From Peptoclostridium litorale DSM 5388 (lineage in GTDB: Bacteria > Bacillota > Clostridia > Peptostreptococcales > Peptostreptococcaceae), in the NCBI RefSeq assembly GCF_900141635.1, contig NZ_FSRH01000001.1:186001-250000 (forward strand): a DNA stretch of 64,000 nt, given 5' to 3'. Positions 44,108 to 53,508 of the stretch are shown piece after piece. Position 1 is the stretch's first letter. Each line of letters opens with the position of its first letter. A model generated the notes under the pieces. That model was not told the origin of the DNA and searched no databases. It worked only from the letters and a program-made list of their open reading frames with translations. Made by a program: the position numbers and the translations under genes.

Positions 44108-44464
44108 CTATATGTTTTTTTCGATATCCCTATCAACTACTACAGCTATGATTTTTTCTCCCGTTTTGGTGCTCACATCAGAAAAAGTGCTCACAACCTC
44201 CACGTCAATCACAGACTTTACGGCTTCCTCCAAACGCTCTCTCGCATTCTCAAACAATGCAGACCTCACCTTCTTGACAAGCTCTACGCCGTCCTTTGTC
44301 TGGGCAAGGCTTTTTTCAGAAACGCTCAAAAAACCCTTTATCCTTATTAGTATCAAATCCTGGAGAATAATAGTTCTAATCTTCTCCGGACCTCTGCCCA
44401 TGTGTTCAATTTCAAACTTACTAATTGCTTCACTGATTTGTGCTTCAATTTGTCCTTTTGTCAT
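44108..44464 (-). CDS. DUF2294 family protein
   Basis: 118 aa, soluble. Matches DUF2294 by KGQIEAQISEAISKFE, MGRGPEKIRTIILQDLILIR and the end DVSTKTGEKIIAVVVDRD. ATG 44464 follows GGGGTGA. Function unknown. Confidence 0.8.
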   Translation of the reverse strand: MTKGQIEAQISEAISKFEIEHMGRGPEKIRTIILQDLILIRIKGFLSVSEKSLAQTKDGVELVKKVRSALFENARERLEEAVKSVIDVEVVSTFSDVSTKTGEKIIAVVVDRDIEKNI

Positions 44465-44988
44465 CAAATCACCCCAGACATCATTTTTTAGACTTTATCC
44501 AATTAAACTATACCAATAATATGCTTCATTAGTATATCAAAAAAAAGTGCATTATTCAACCTTTTTCCATTTGAAAATGAATTTATCCATTCTAATCTAG
44601 CAGTTTTAGCCAATAAGCATGATTTATTTTTCAAATGACATTGTAGTAACTAATTTATCCAATTAAATGTTAACAATCAATAAATTTTTATTTCATTTTG
44701 AGGAAAATAGTGTTACTATATGTTTGTGTGAAAAAAATCACCTTTTTTATTTTTTATGAGCCAGTTTTTCTTTGTTGAATGCTTTTTCTTTAAATGATTT
44801 CAAATAAACTCCGAGGAGGTGAAAACGTTTTTTCAGGTTAAAAATATAACAATGCGTTTTGTATCTGCAATATCCAATACACACTTATATGCTTACATTT
44901 GAAAGCAGCATATAAGCAAAATGTAATGGACTCTGTTTTATTCGGAATAATAAACGGCGCTTTATTGAAGCGCAGAGGAGGAAATCAT
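44465..44988. other. Leader region before the Rh-type channel gene
   Basis: About 520 AT-rich bases without a convincing gene. Hairpins: GTGA-TCAC with T-run (about 44727-44755), CTTATATGCT/AGCATATAAG (about 44885-44913) and GCGCTT/AAGCGC just before the ribosome site. A GGAGG near 44815 has no good start after it. The leader may hold regulatory RNA. Confidence 0.4.
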
Positions 44989-46254
44989 ATGTCTCAAGCA
45001 CTTAAATCAAAAAATAAAACTACTGAACATATGGGTCAAAAAAACGCTCCAAGCAAAGGCATTCTCATTTCTTTTTTAGTCTTTGCAGTTGCCGTTGCAA
45101 TTTTATTTGCCCCATCCCTCAATTCAAATGTTGCTCAGGGAATGGAAGGCTTTAATGCCAATGCCGCCAGCTCGTCCGATACGGTCTCGCAGTACGGAAC
45201 AATACTCGACACCCTTCAATACGGACGCTCCATACACATTCTTGCAATGTTGCTTGTAGGTTTTGGATTTTTAATGGCCTTTATAAGAAAGCATGGCTAC
45301 AGTTCTATTACAGCTACATTCCTGGTTGTCAGCGTTGCAATACCTATGTATATGCTCATTAAAAGCTTTGGAGGCGAACATTTTGCAATGTCTACAATAG
45401 ACATAAAGACTTTTCTCTTTGCAGAATTTGCTGCAGCCAGCCTTCTAATCTCCATAGGCGCGCCGCTTGGAAGACTCAGAATGGACCAGTACATTTTAAT
45501 GGCCCTTCTCTTCATCCCCGCATACATATTCAATGAATGGCTCATACTTGAAAGCGGCTATTTCCACGGGTTTATTGACACTGGCGGTTCTGTGGTAATC
45601 CATGCATTCGGAGCATATTTCGGGCTTGGGGTGGTCGCGAATACATTCAGCAGCTTCAAAAATGATCCGGCTTGTGAAAACGATTCCACGAGCAATCAGT
45701 TCTGCCTTTTGGGAAGCATGATTCTTTGGCTTTTCTGGCCTTCATTTACAAGTGCAATAGTCTCTCCTGACAGGGTTGTTCTTACAGCGATAAACACTAT
45801 ATTTGCACTCTGCGGCTCTACTTTGGCTACATATATATTTTCAACACTCCTAAGAGGTAAGGTTGAAATTGAAGATATTGCAAATGCAGCTTTGGCTGGC
45901 GGAGTTGCAATAGGATCTCTATGCGACATTACATCTCCAGGATATGCAATGCTCATAGGCATTGGCGCCGGAGCACTCAGCACGATAGGCTACAGCATAA
46001 TAGCTCCAAAGCTTGAATCCCTTATAAAAGGAACAGATACATGCGGGATCAACAACCTGCACGGCATGCCGGGAATTTTGGGAGGGCTTACCGCCATATT
46101 TGTTTCTGGAAACACTACTGTCCAACTTGGCGGGATAGTAGTTACCCTGATAGTGGCGTTTGTCTGCGGAAGGGCTTCCGGTTTTATAATAAGCATGTTT
46201 GGAAAAAAAGCTGTCCCATACAGCGACCAGGACGAATTCATGTTGGATCACTAA
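44989..46254 (+). CDS. Rh-type ammonium/CO2 channel (Amt/Rh family)
   Basis: 421 aa polytopic protein. Rh-like rather than Amt-like motifs: GGSVVIHAFGAYFGL, LLGSMILWLFWPSFTSA and INNLHGMPGILGGL. Rh proteins conduct ammonia and possibly CO2. ATG 44989 follows GAGGAGG by 7 bases; 30 upstream codons in frame lack a site. No glnK gene follows, in line with Rh rather than AmtB. Confidence 0.85.
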   Translation: MSQALKSKNKTTEHMGQKNAPSKGILISFLVFAVAVAILFAPSLNSNVAQGMEGFNANAASSSDTVSQYGTILDTLQYGRSIHILAMLLVGFGFLMAFIRKHGYSSITATFLVVSVAIPMYMLIKSFGGEHFAMSTIDIKTFLFAEFAAASLLISIGAPLGRLRMDQYILMALLFIPAYIFNEWLILESGYFHGFIDTGGSVVIHAFGAYFGLGVVANTFSSFKNDPACENDSTSNQFCLLGSMILWLFWPSFTSAIVSPDRVVLTAINTIFALCGSTLATYIFSTLLRGKVEIEDIANAALAGGVAIGSLCDITSPGYAMLIGIGAGALSTIGYSIIAPKLESLIKGTDTCGINNLHGMPGILGGLTAIFVSGNTTVQLGGIVVTLIVAFVCGRASGFIISMFGKKAVPYSDQDEFMLDH

Positions 46255-46279
46255 ATCACATCATGTGTTATTGATTATG

Positions 46280-46326
46280 AAATCCCCCCGATTCAATCCC
46301 CTCAGGGGATTGAATCGGGGGGATTT
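46280..46326. terminator. Long perfect palindromic terminator (23-bp stem)
   Basis: Arms 46280-46302 and 46304-46326 are exact complements with one central base; GC-rich core and flanking A/T runs. Between converging genes. Confidence 0.9.
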
Positions 46327-46429
46327 TTGATGAATCAGTATAATTCCCATCATACTTTACATGCCCGTAGAGAATGCTGCCTCTCTCATTTACATTCTCA
46401 AAGCCTCATTTCGTTTTTTATATCCCCAT

Positions 46430-47572
46430 TTACTTGTCTACCATAAGCAAATATATAATTGGAGTAAACAATAAAAGCCCCAGAATGTTGTACAATGCGA
46501 ACATTCCCATGTATTTTCTGTTTTCAAGAGGGTTCTCGTTCATATACAGCTTGTATGAAATCAGGCTGGCCATTGAAGCTATCATTGTCCCCATGCCTCC
46601 TATGTTGACCCCCAGTATGAGTTCCTTGTAGTTGTCTGTGAATCTCGATATCAATATTGACGCAGGCACGTTGCTTATAAGCTGGCTGGCCAGTATGGCG
46701 CAAAAATATGTCCTGCCGTGGCCCCTCAGTGACTCTGACAGGAAACTCCTTGCAGCATACCCTGAAGACAGGTTTCCAACGAAAACAAAAAAAGCCACAA
46801 ACGTAAGAAGTAGTGAGTAGTCAACTTGCAAAAGCAGCCTTTTGTCTATAGCCAATATTGTTAATAGCGTTACTATCAGTGCGACCCTGTAATCTATAAC
46901 GTGAAAAACAGACAGTATCACTGCTGCAAATGCCGCGCACAGCCAGTACACAGGCTTTTTGTCCGACACATCCACTTGTGAAATGCCCAGCCTCAGCGCC
47001 TCTTTCTCGCATTTTACAAATACAATTCCAGCCAAAAACGCTACTGACAGCATGGCTATAGGCGCCGTCATCATGAAAAATTCAGCGGATCCCACGTTAT
47101 AAAAAGAATACATGTACAGGTTTTGAGGATTTCCCATAGGAGTCAGCGCACTTCCCAAGTTGGCCGCCAAAGTCTGGTATATCACAAGAGACAGGGTGTT
47201 TATATTCGCCTTCTTCCCGATTATGAGAGATATCGGCACAAACGTTATAAGCGCAACGTCGTTTGTGATAAGCATTGACGAAAAAAAAGTGATTGACAGC
47301 AGTGCAATAAAAACTCCCCTGCTGCTTTTGCACCTGCCAATCAAAAAAATAGCCGCCCAGTCAAGCGCCTTAAACTTCTTTAGAGCCGCAACAATCGCCA
47401 TCAGATTAAAAAGCAATGCAAGAACTCTAAAGTCTATGTATTCTAACCTTGGCTCATATGCGGTAGACGAAACAGCTGCAAGAGCTGAAGCTGTTACCAA
47501 AACCGCATCTCTTTTCAAAAATGATATTAATCTTTTTATATAATCTTCCCCAGGCGAAATAGCCTTTTCCAT
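46430..47572 (-). CDS. SLC13/CitM/ArsB-like anion permease
   Basis: 380 aa, about ten TM helices. Conserved TNDVALITFVPIS and GSALTPMGNPQNLYMY place it in the ion-transporter superfamily of SLC13, CitMHS and ArsB. ATG 47572 follows GGAG by 9 bases. Substrate (dicarboxylate, citrate, arsenite or other) cannot be told. Confidence 0.8.
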   Translation of the reverse strand: MEKAISPGEDYIKRLISFLKRDAVLVTASALAAVSSTAYEPRLEYIDFRVLALLFNLMAIVAALKKFKALDWAAIFLIGRCKSSRGVFIALLSITFFSSMLITNDVALITFVPISLIIGKKANINTLSLVIYQTLAANLGSALTPMGNPQNLYMYSFYNVGSAEFFMMTAPIAMLSVAFLAGIVFVKCEKEALRLGISQVDVSDKKPVYWLCAAFAAVILSVFHVIDYRVALIVTLLTILAIDKRLLLQVDYSLLLTFVAFFVFVGNLSSGYAARSFLSESLRGHGRTYFCAILASQLISNVPASILISRFTDNYKELILGVNIGGMGTMIASMASLISYKLYMNENPLENRKYMGMFALYNILGLLLFTPIIYLLMVDK

Positions 47573-47628
47573 ACTTGTGCACTCCAGTTCCGAATTAATC
47601 TTTTTTGTAGTTGGGCCTTAATCAGCCT

Positions 47629-48540
47629 CTAATTGCCCTTTTTATCAGTATCCTTTGTGTATTTAAGAAATCCATTTTCCATTACCAGTTCAATCATTCG
47701 CGTTTCATTCAAATATTCAACATATGACCTTAGCATTTTTTCTATTACTGCATATTTGTATGTGCTGTTTACACTGATCCTCCACTTCTTAATAACTGAC
47801 TTCATAATGTCTTCCATTGTCATTGCTCCCTCTATTACATCGTAAACTCTTGCCGCCCTGTTTTCATAGAAATCCATGTTGTCGGCTATAATCTGTGTAA
47901 TATCATCATATATGCCTTTGTGAGCCACTATGTATTTGCCGCACATTAACTCATACAGCTTTTTTTTGCTTTTCAAATCCTCTTCTAGTATGAATGCATA
48001 TGGCATTTTTGCCCCTTCCATGACTTCATAGCTTATTAGTGCATCTCCCAAATAGGCCACATTGTCGGGAGTGACAATGCATATATGGCCCGGGCTGTGC
48101 CCCGGCGTATGGATAATTTCAAATTCAAAGCCCTTCACACTTATGCTGTCCTGTCTGTCCAAAATCATCACGTCAGTTTCACAGACCATATCTCCAAAAT
48201 GCTCAGCCACATCTGACAGCGTCAAACTGCTGTAATAAACCTTAAGGTTGACCGTAGAAGCGCAAATAAGGGCCTCATACGCCGACATTGCAACTGTGCA
48301 GCCATATTTGTTTTTTAGATATGAAACATTCCCTATATGATCTATATGGGCATGGCTGCATATTATGCCAACCACTCTGAAGTCGTTTTTTTCCAAAAGT
48401 GCATCTATTCCCGCTCTTTCTCCGTCTCCCCATCCCGTATCCAGCATTACAATTTCTCTGTCGTTAATCTTATAAAAAGGTATGTATGTCATTCCCGTAT
48501 CAATACAAAATGTATTTCCAGCCACTTTCATTATGTCCAT
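47629..48540 (-). CDS. Metallo-beta-lactamase-fold hydrolase
   Basis: 303 aa with HAHIDHIGN, HTPGHSPGH, and an Asp in YLGDALIS, the dinuclear metal site of MBL-fold enzymes (glyoxalase II-like). A C-terminal helical domain follows from about 200. ATG 48540 follows GAGGAG. Substrate unknown. Confidence 0.87.
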   Translation of the reverse strand: MDIMKVAGNTFCIDTGMTYIPFYKINDREIVMLDTGWGDGERAGIDALLEKNDFRVVGIICSHAHIDHIGNVSYLKNKYGCTVAMSAYEALICASTVNLKVYYSSLTLSDVAEHFGDMVCETDVMILDRQDSISVKGFEFEIIHTPGHSPGHICIVTPDNVAYLGDALISYEVMEGAKMPYAFILEEDLKSKKKLYELMCGKYIVAHKGIYDDITQIIADNMDFYENRAARVYDVIEGAMTMEDIMKSVIKKWRISVNSTYKYAVIEKMLRSYVEYLNETRMIELVMENGFLKYTKDTDKKGN

Positions 48541-48779
48541 GTAATTTCTCCTCTTTTAAAGTTTTTGTCATTGAATAACGCTTTTAATTCTCACCTGCCC
48601 AGATTGCATCAATGCAGCATTCTTAAAATCTCTTCAAAAAGCCTTCCAATCCAAATACTCTGACAAGCCCGTATGATATACTTAAGGAATATCCACTCCG
48701 GAGTCTTTATGCTTCCTTGTGCGACAAGATAATACCACGGGCTCAAATCCAGATCATTGGGATTTGAAAGTATTTGTAT

Positions 48780-49724
48780 CTACTGCGACCCGCAAAACCC
48801 CTCTGCTTTTATCCAGTCAATTATCCCCCCGTACACCTCTTCCCTGTTGGTTTCATTCAGCATCTCATGCCTTGCCCCCTCGTAAATCCTGCAGCTCACG
48901 TCTTCAATGCCGATTTTTTTATAGTCGCTGCAAATCCGTAAAACCCCCTTTGTGTTCCTTCCAACGGGATCTTTCTCGCCTGAAAAGATATATATAGGCA
49001 GGCCCGTTGGCGTTTTTTTCATATTCTCCACACGGCTGAGCTTTTTTATCCCCTTTAGAAAGTCACAGTAAAACCCGGCCGTAAAGACCTCACCGCAAAA
49101 TTTGTCTTCCACATACTCGTCTACCTTATCATCATCCCTGCTCAGCCAGTCGAATCTTGTCCTGTTTGGCTTGAAGCGCCTGTTAAAACTTCCAAACAGG
49201 AGCCTGTCCATAAGCTTGCTCCTGCCGCGCCTTCCTATTCTTATGATTTCCATATTCGACGCCAGAATCCCCAAATCAATAAGCAGCCTACGGTCGCCCG
49301 ACGTGCCGCTAAGCATGAGCCCGTCAATATCCCCGCCGTATTCTTGGGCATATGCCCTCGAAAGCAGAGAGCCCATGCTATGTCCTAAAAGTATTACAGG
49401 CGTGCCCGGACACTCTTTTTTTATTATATCTGTAAGCCCATGCATATCCTCGACCGCCAATCCCCAGCCATTCTCGTCCGCCAGATACCCTATTTGCTCA
49501 AGCTCCCCAGCTGTTTTGCCATGCCCCCTATGGTCATTTGCATACACTGCAAGCCCCTGCTTTGTGAGGAACTTGGCAAAGCCTTCATACCTGCCCGAAT
49601 GCTCGGCCATGCCATGGGAGATCTGGACCGCCGCCCTTTGCTTTAAATCTCCTTCAGGCAGCCACTTTCTGGCATGAATTGTAGTTCCATCTATCGATTG
49701 AAACGTAAACTCCTTGCATTCCAT
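48780..49724 (-). CDS. Alpha/beta hydrolase, monoacylglycerol-lipase-like
   Basis: 314 aa. Nucleophile GHSMGS, acid in SGEKDPVG and base in GARHEML form the triad; HGMAEHSGRY and NDHRGHGKT mark the serine aminopeptidase S33/lysophospholipase group. ATG 49724 follows GGGAG. Confidence 0.87.
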   Translation of the reverse strand: MECKEFTFQSIDGTTIHARKWLPEGDLKQRAAVQISHGMAEHSGRYEGFAKFLTKQGLAVYANDHRGHGKTAGELEQIGYLADENGWGLAVEDMHGLTDIIKKECPGTPVILLGHSMGSLLSRAYAQEYGGDIDGLMLSGTSGDRRLLIDLGILASNMEIIRIGRRGRSKLMDRLLFGSFNRRFKPNRTRFDWLSRDDDKVDEYVEDKFCGEVFTAGFYCDFLKGIKKLSRVENMKKTPTGLPIYIFSGEKDPVGRNTKGVLRICSDYKKIGIEDVSCRIYEGARHEMLNETNREEVYGGIIDWIKAEGFCGSQ

Positions 49725-49947
49725 TAATTGTCTCCCTCTTGTCCTTAAAAGTGTGCATGCGCGCAACGTCTTGTATTATGAACCCTATATCTATTATGAA
49801 AAGATTATAGCACATACCCGCATGTATCATTGATATAACATTAAGCATATATGATAAATTTCAAACCGGCTGGAAATGGGGTTATCTAACGAAGCGATTT
49901 CAAAGGGCCATTTTGTTCAATGCCTTTTGTACAGTTCCAAACAAAAC

Positions 49948-49995
49948 AAAAAAGAGCGGTGAGCTTGCCATAGGGCAACTTCAACACTCTTTTTT
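49948..49995 (-). terminator. Terminator of the Cdd1-like gene
   Basis: AAAAAAGAG/CTCTTTTTT outer stem with inner GCTTGCC/GGGCAAC pairing, 20 bases past the stop. Confidence 0.75.
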
Positions 49996-50016
49996 GCATT
50001 TCAAAACTGAATTTCA

Positions 50017-50286
50017 CTATATGTCCTTCCAATTCCACCATTTAAGAAGCTCCGGATCGTGTTTGTCATTCGAAGCATAATAAACCGCACACCTGAATAC
50101 ATAAAGCATGCAGCGGTCTATGTGCCGTCCCCTCAATATAGTAAGTCTTGCATACATATCCTCCGGATCCTGGCCCTTGAGTTCATCAACCCGATTGATG
50201 CCCATGTCCCTTAAATCCTGGGCTATGTTTTTGCCTACTCCTGGAACTGATTCCAAGTCAGTATTTTTACTTTTATTTTTGTCCAT
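50017..50286 (-). CDS. Cdd1-like helix-hairpin-helix protein
   Basis: 89 aa. The helix-hairpin-helix SVPGVGKNIAQDLRDMGI and the tail VYYASNDKHDPELLKWWNW match the small Cdd1 ('pathogenicity locus') family. ATG 50286 has AGGTGGGGAG upstream. Possibly DNA-binding. Just downstream of ackA, 22 bases apart. Confidence 0.8.
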   Translation of the reverse strand: MDKNKSKNTDLESVPGVGKNIAQDLRDMGINRVDELKGQDPEDMYARLTILRGRHIDRCMLYVFRCAVYYASNDKHDPELLKWWNWKDI

Positions 50287-50308
50287 TCTCCCCACCTCTT
50301 AAAGCTGT

Positions 50309-51511
50309 TTATAAAGACTGCTTAAGCAATCTAAATGTTTCGCGTGCAATAACCAATTCTTCATTCGTCGGAATCACTAGTATTTTAATATTGGAATCTA
50401 CAGCAGATATGTCAGCCTCCATGCCCCTAACCCTGTTCTGTTCAACATCAATCTCAATCCCCAATCCATCCAGGTCTTGGCATATTTTTTCGCGTATCTC
50501 ACACCCATTTTCACCTACTCCAGCTGTAAATACCAGACAGTCGCAGCCGTTCAATTTAGCCATATAGTTGCCTATATAACCCTTCACCCTGAGGCAGTAA
50601 ATATCAAGTGCCAACCGGGCTCTTTCATCACCTGAATTTGCGGCATCCATGACATCTCGCATATCACTAGATATGCCTGACAATCCCAACAGGCCCGTCT
50701 GTTTGTTAAAGTAATTGTCCGCCTCTTTAGCGTCAAGATTCAGTTTGTCCATAATAAAATAGACAATTGCCGGGTCAATATCTCCACAACGGGTGCCCAT
50801 GACCAGACCTTCGAGCGGGGTGAATCCCATTGATGTGTCAATTGTCTTACCGTTCTTGATAGCTGCCATGCTGGCCCCGTTGCCCAGGTGGATAGAAATT
50901 ATTTTACACTGTTCATAAGTTTTTCCAAGCAGCTCGGCCGCCCTGTGAGAAACATAATCGTGAGAAATGCCATGGAATCCATATCTCCTCACCTTGAACT
51001 CTTCATAGACCTCATAAGGGAGTGCATAAATATAATGCTCCGGGCTCATAGTTTGGTGAAATGCCGTGTCAAAAACTGCTACATGTTCAATTCCAGGCAT
51101 CAGCTCTTGGCATACATTTATTCCCACTACATTGGGCGGATTATGTAGGGGCGCGATATCACAACAGCCGCTTATAACTCTTATTACTTCATCGCTAATC
51201 ACTACTGATTCTGTAAAATGCTCACCTCCATGCACCACCCTGTGACCTATTGCCTCGATTTCATCCAAACTTGAAATGCATCCGCTCTCAGTATGGGTCA
51301 GGCTTTCTAATATCATTTTCATGCCCGTGGCATGATCTTCAATGTCTTTTTTTATATTAACCCGGTCCCTGCCAGTCATTTTGTATTCAAGTACAGTGCC
51401 GGGTATGCCTATCCTGTCCAGCAAGCCCTTGCAAATTATAGTTTCATCTTCCATATTGAACAATCTATATTTTATAGAAGAGCTTCCTACGTTCACAACG
51501 AGAATCTTCAT
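50309..51511 (-). CDS. ackA: Acetate kinase
   Basis: 400 aa, full length. Makes ATP and acetate from acetyl phosphate, the energy step of amino-acid fermentation. Motifs: VNVGSSSIKY, HRVVHGGEHF, FDTAFHQTM, GFHGISHDYV, IHLGNGASMAA, DTSMGFTPLEGLVMGTR, TAGVGENG. ATG 51511 follows GGGGGTGG. No phosphotransacetylase gene adjoins; glycine-reductase-type fermenters can form acetyl phosphate directly. Confidence 0.97.
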   Translation of the reverse strand: MKILVVNVGSSSIKYRLFNMEDETIICKGLLDRIGIPGTVLEYKMTGRDRVNIKKDIEDHATGMKMILESLTHTESGCISSLDEIEAIGHRVVHGGEHFTESVVISDEVIRVISGCCDIAPLHNPPNVVGINVCQELMPGIEHVAVFDTAFHQTMSPEHYIYALPYEVYEEFKVRRYGFHGISHDYVSHRAAELLGKTYEQCKIISIHLGNGASMAAIKNGKTIDTSMGFTPLEGLVMGTRCGDIDPAIVYFIMDKLNLDAKEADNYFNKQTGLLGLSGISSDMRDVMDAANSGDERARLALDIYCLRVKGYIGNYMAKLNGCDCLVFTAGVGENGCEIREKICQDLDGLGIEIDVEQNRVRGMEADISAVDSNIKILVIPTNEELVIARETFRLLKQSL

Positions 51512-51648
51512 GGTATGCCACCCCCTTCTTGATTATTATTACCCTCCATACAATTATGGAATCATATAGTCTATGAGCGCATTAATCGGGGTATATACTT
51601 ATATATATGGAATTAAATTTTCTAAGTTCAGGCTATCAAAGGAGTGTG

Positions 51649-52122
51649 ATGACTATGTATGGTGTTTTAACTGACGAGGAAATCATCAGCAGACTGGATA
51701 AGCTTGAGACAATAGCTGATTTTAATCTTAGGACAGAACTCCCTGAAGTGATAAAGCTTCTGATCGAGTACGAAAAAACCTACGAAAATGACTCTCTCTT
51801 CTACAGGGCTCATTCAGTGACAGACTCATTGAGCAAAATCTTTTTCACATTGACAAGGGAGGCTCAGGATTCAGCAAGGTATGCAATCTGCAGCGATTAT
51901 GATCTCCAAGAGGATAGCATGTACAATTCTGCTTTGGAGGAAAACATGAGACAGCAGGTTTTATACGATGGCATAGTCCACTACTACAAAAGACATGTTC
52001 TCCCTGAATCAATGGACATTGGCAGCCTGGCGTCTCTCAGCAGGTATCTGTTTGAATATATAAAGGAGCATACCTATGCCGAATATGAAGACATGCTTGA
52101 GCTAGCCAAAAAAAGGGGCTGA
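51649..52122 (+). CDS. Hypothetical protein, 157 aa
   Basis: ATG 51649 follows AGGAG; the track upstream of it lacks a ribosome site. Soluble, mostly helical and acidic, with many Tyr (HYYKRHVLPESMDIGSLASL). The stop lies inside its terminator stem. Family not recognised. Confidence 0.65.
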   Translation: MTMYGVLTDEEIISRLDKLETIADFNLRTELPEVIKLLIEYEKTYENDSLFYRAHSVTDSLSKIFFTLTREAQDSARYAICSDYDLQEDSMYNSALEENMRQQVLYDGIVHYYKRHVLPESMDIGSLASLSRYLFEYIKEHTYAEYEDMLELAKKRG

Positions 52123-52146
52123 TTTTTTCAAATCAGCCCCTTTTTT
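52108..52146. terminator. Terminator of the 157-aa gene
   Basis: AAAAAAGGGGCTGATTT and its complement form a perfect 17-bp stem with T-run. Confidence 0.9.
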
Positions 52147-52221
52147 CAATTTCAAACTCTAGAATATGCCGTTTATTATACAATCTTATTAACTTACGTC
52201 ACTTTTATTTAATAAGCACTT

Positions 52222-52644
52222 TTACTCTTCAACAAATGCAGTCTTTATGAATTCTACGGCATTCTTTCCAGCCATGCGTCCGCTATTAACTGCAAATCCA
52301 AGGGTATTGCCCGGTAGCACAAATACATAATCTGGGTCGCAAATAGAATTTGCATCTGATCCAGCTGCATATAGTCCTTCAATAACATTACCTTGAATAT
52401 CTACTACTTCAGTTTTATGATTGATTTTTATGCCACCTAAGCTTCCATAGGCACTCGGAGCGAATTTTAATGCATAATAGCGTGGCCCATTAATTGATTT
52501 TAAATACTTACGGCTCTTATTAAATTCTTTATCTTGGGATTGACAAGCTAAATTGTAGCTTTCCATAGTTTCCTTTAACCCGTCTGGATTAATACCTGTT
52601 TTTTGGTTCTTTCCAAAGTTAGTTGAATCATTTTCTTTGTTCAA
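52222..52644 (-). pseudogene. C-terminal fragment of a fumarate-reductase-type flavoprotein
   Basis: About 140 aa matching only the end of FAD_binding_2 flavoproteins (YYALKFAPSAYGSLGGIKIN, IEGLYAAGSDANS, GRMAGKNAVEFI). The first two thirds are missing and the frame is joined directly to a transposase tail, so an insertion or deletion removed the 5' end. Confidence 0.8.
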
Positions 52645-52830
52645 GTTTTAAAACTTTCGCTCTTAGCATTTCGAAATTATTACGCCCATACATTATTCTT
52701 TTAATTACTTTTAACTTGTTTACACTTCCTTCTGCAAGTCCATTATTGTAGTCGTATATAATTGAATTTTTCACAGCATCTAAATCTTGTTTTTGGCAAG
52801 TAAGTTTTGTAGCATTCCGGAAGTTTATTT
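52628..52830 (-). mobile_element. ISL3-like transposase C-terminal fragment
   Basis: A minus-strand frame ending at TGA 52628-52630 reads NGLAEGSVNKLKVIKRIMYG then RNNFEMLRAKVLKL, the conserved tail of ISL3-family transposases. Upstream parts are absent; it is a remnant joined to the flavoprotein fragment. Confidence 0.65.
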
Positions 52831-52853
52831 TTATAGCACCCCGGTTTCCAAAT

Positions 52854-53508
52854 TTAACAATTAATAGTAGAGTGTTTTAAGCGATAGCTGGGTCCGTCAA
52901 ATATAAGTAAATGACTATGATGTATCAATCTGTCTATGATAGCGCTGGTCATTTTCTCATCATAAAATATTCCATTCCACTGGCTAAACTGCAAATTTGT
53001 TGTTATTATAACACTTCGCTTTTCATAGCACTCTGAAATAATTTGCAACAGCAGTTGCGCGCCTTCTTTTTCAAAGGGAACATACCCCCATTCATCAAAT
53101 ATAAGAAGCTCGCAATTTTGGATTTTTTTGATGTATTTCTTTAAACTTCCGGAAGCTTTTGCTTCCGAAAGCTGATTTACTAATGATGCCGTTCGAATAA
53201 ATTTCACTTCTTTTCCTTGATTACAAGCCTGTACTCCGATGGCTGTCGCCATATGAGTCTTTCCAGTGCCTACAGCTCCATATAGAATAAGATTTTCCTT
53301 ATTTCCTATAAAGCTAGCCTTTTGAATTGTTTCAATGCTAATTGATTTTGGAATTTCAATGTTGTCAAAACTGTAGTCTTGGAATGTTTTAATCACATCA
53401 AATTCTGCGTTTTTTAAAAGTCTCTTTTTCCTTATTATTTCACGATTCACAACCTCGGCCTGAAGTAGTTTTAGTAAGAATTCTTCATTTGTATCGGCCT
53501 GAATGTCT
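52854..53508 (-). pseudogene. istB: IS21-family IstB helper ATPase, 5'-truncated
   Basis: AAA+ ATPase with Walker A YGAVGTGKTHMA and Walker B LLIFDEWGYVPF, as in IstB. The frame continues upstream of the GTG at 53450 through EEFLLKLLQAEV to about 53508, where it abuts the broken ndh gene. No istA is present, so the element cannot be autonomous. Confidence 0.8.
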
